Below, piece after piece: positions 5,762 to 6,434 of a stretch of 6,434 nucleotides of DNA (position 1 is its first letter; every line of letters starts with the position of its first letter). Made by a program: the position numbers and the translations under genes. Under the pieces are notes generated by a model that had not been told where the DNA came from, made no database searches, and saw only the letters and a list, made by a program, of their open reading frames with translations. Source of the DNA: Vampirovibrionales bacterium (GTDB lineage Bacteria > Cyanobacteriota > Vampirovibrionia > Vampirovibrionales > JAGQHJ01); the NCBI GenBank assembly GCA_025451145.1, contig JANWKX010000129.1, positions 1 to 6,434 on the forward strand, written 5' to 3'.

Positions 5762-6434
5762 ATGGCCAATGTCACGATAACCAAACCTATCCTTGGACCT
5801 AAAGCACAAGCATTTCTCGATAAGATTAAGGCGCAGGGCGGTCCGCCCCTTTTTGAACTTTCGCCAACAGAGGCGCGAAAAGTTCTATTGAAAATACAAG
5901 AATCGCCTGTGACCAAATTACCAGCGGATATTGAGGATCTCACGTTTCCAGTGGGTCCCAAAGGCAAGGTGAACGTTCGCATCGTCAGACCGCAAGGCGT
6001 TAAAGCGCAGTTGCCTGCCGTGATGTACTTCCATGGCGGTGGATGGATATTGGGCGATAAAACGACTCATGACCGGCTGATCCGGGAAATTGCCAATGGC
6101 GCTCAGGCGGCCGTGGTTTTTGTCGATTATACCCCCTCGCCGGAAGCGCAATATCCTGTCCCCATCGAAGAAGCGTATGCCGCAACCCGCTATGTTGCAG
6201 AAAATGGCCCTTCCTTAAATATTGATGCCTCAAAACTGGTTGTTGCGGGAGATAGCGTGGGCGGCAATATGGTGGCCGCGGTAACGCTGATGGCCAAGGA
6301 CCGGCGTGGGCCTAAGATCATTTATCAAATGATGTTCTACCCGGTGACGGCGGCCAATTTTGAGACCGACTCTTATAAAGCCTATGGCGATGGAAATTAT
6401 TGGCTGTCGACAGCGGCGATGAAGTGGTTTTGGA
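5762..6434 (+). CDS. alpha/beta hydrolase, HSL/GDSAG esterase-lipase type, 3' end cut by the window
   Basis: The frame stays open to the right edge, giving the first 224 residues of what is usually a 300-350 aa protein. It belongs to the alpha/beta hydrolase_3 (hormone-sensitive-lipase-like) group of carboxylesterases. HGGGW at residues 91-95 forms the oxyanion hole, and GDSVGGN at 163-169 contains the nucleophile Ser165; Val replaces the usual Ala after Ser. The segment DYTPSPEAQYP (about 121-131) matches the family's conserved strand and loop. The catalytic Asp and His lie beyond the edge and cannot be checked. There is no signal peptide, so it is likely cytoplasmic; the substrate is unknown but probably a small ester. 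GGAGGG (5747-5752) 9 bases before the ATG fixes the start. It is divergent from the norB operon, and its own leader holds an inverted repeat, so a separate control is likely. A link to NO metabolism is not evident. Confidence 0.9.
   Translation, partial: MANVTITKPILGPKAQAFLDKIKAQGGPPLFELSPTEARKVLLKIQESPVTKLPADIEDLTFPVGPKGKVNVRIVRPQGVKAQLPAVMYFHGGGWILGDKTTHDRLIREIANGAQAAVVFVDYTPSPEAQYPVPIEEAYAATRYVAENGPSLNIDASKLVVAGDSVGGNMVAAVTLMAKDRRGPKIIYQMMFYPVTAANFETDSYKAYGDGNYWLSTAAMKWFW

Noticed and set aside
5683..6233. Minus-strand open frames opposite the hydrolase gene
   Set aside because: The plus-strand frame carries HGGGW and GDSVGG motifs and a good ribosome site; the opposite frames are shadows.

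Overview
This window carries a compact nitric-oxide (NO) response island in a bacterium of middling G+C content that uses ordinary Shine-Dalgarno initiation. The lineage cannot be fixed from the sequence. Quinol-dependent NO reductase, a RIC-type iron-sulfur repair protein and an FNR/DNR-like regulator together suggest an organism that meets NO under low oxygen, as a denitrifier or as a microbe that detoxifies NO. The Ser/Pro/Leu-rich N-terminus of the 342-residue orphan protein resembles proteins I associate with Vampirovibrio-like lineages, but this is only a weak impression.

Layout from left to right: (1) a possible gene start leaving the left edge on the minus strand (1-31) and a short perfect hairpin (133-147). 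(2) Two minus-strand genes of unknown function, a 342-aa soluble orphan (165-1193) and a 69-aa single-pass membrane protein (1274-1483). (3) A regulatory region with an FNR/DNR-type box (1650-1663) and a well-placed -10, reading into ric (1728-2459, plus strand). (4) A minus-strand operon read from right to left: box and promoter (5555-5598), an unlisted 23-codon small ORF with the best ribosome site of the operon (5441-5512), the quinol NO reductase norB/norZ (3160-5439), and a Crp/Fnr-family regulator (2461-3147). This operon meets ric tail to tail with one base between the stop codons. (5) A plus-strand alpha/beta hydrolase of the HSL/GDSAG type (5762 to the right edge, incomplete), whose leader holds a 9-bp inverted repeat around an AT-rich -10-like sequence.

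How the parts fit: the regulator lacks the cysteines for an FNR iron-sulfur cluster but keeps the E-x-x-S-R recognition helix that reads TTGAT half-sites. The two best matches to that site in the window lie upstream of ric and of the norB operon, each about 67 bp (centre to Shine-Dalgarno or less) to 77 bp from the first start codon and each with a -10-like hexamer about 29-30 bp from the box centre. The simplest model is one NO-responsive circuit: the regulator activates its own operon and ric, NorB reduces NO to N2O in the membrane, and RIC repairs damaged iron-sulfur centres in the cytoplasm. The most interesting observation is the small ORF, which ends one base before the norB start and whose position, not that of norB, matches the predicted promoter.
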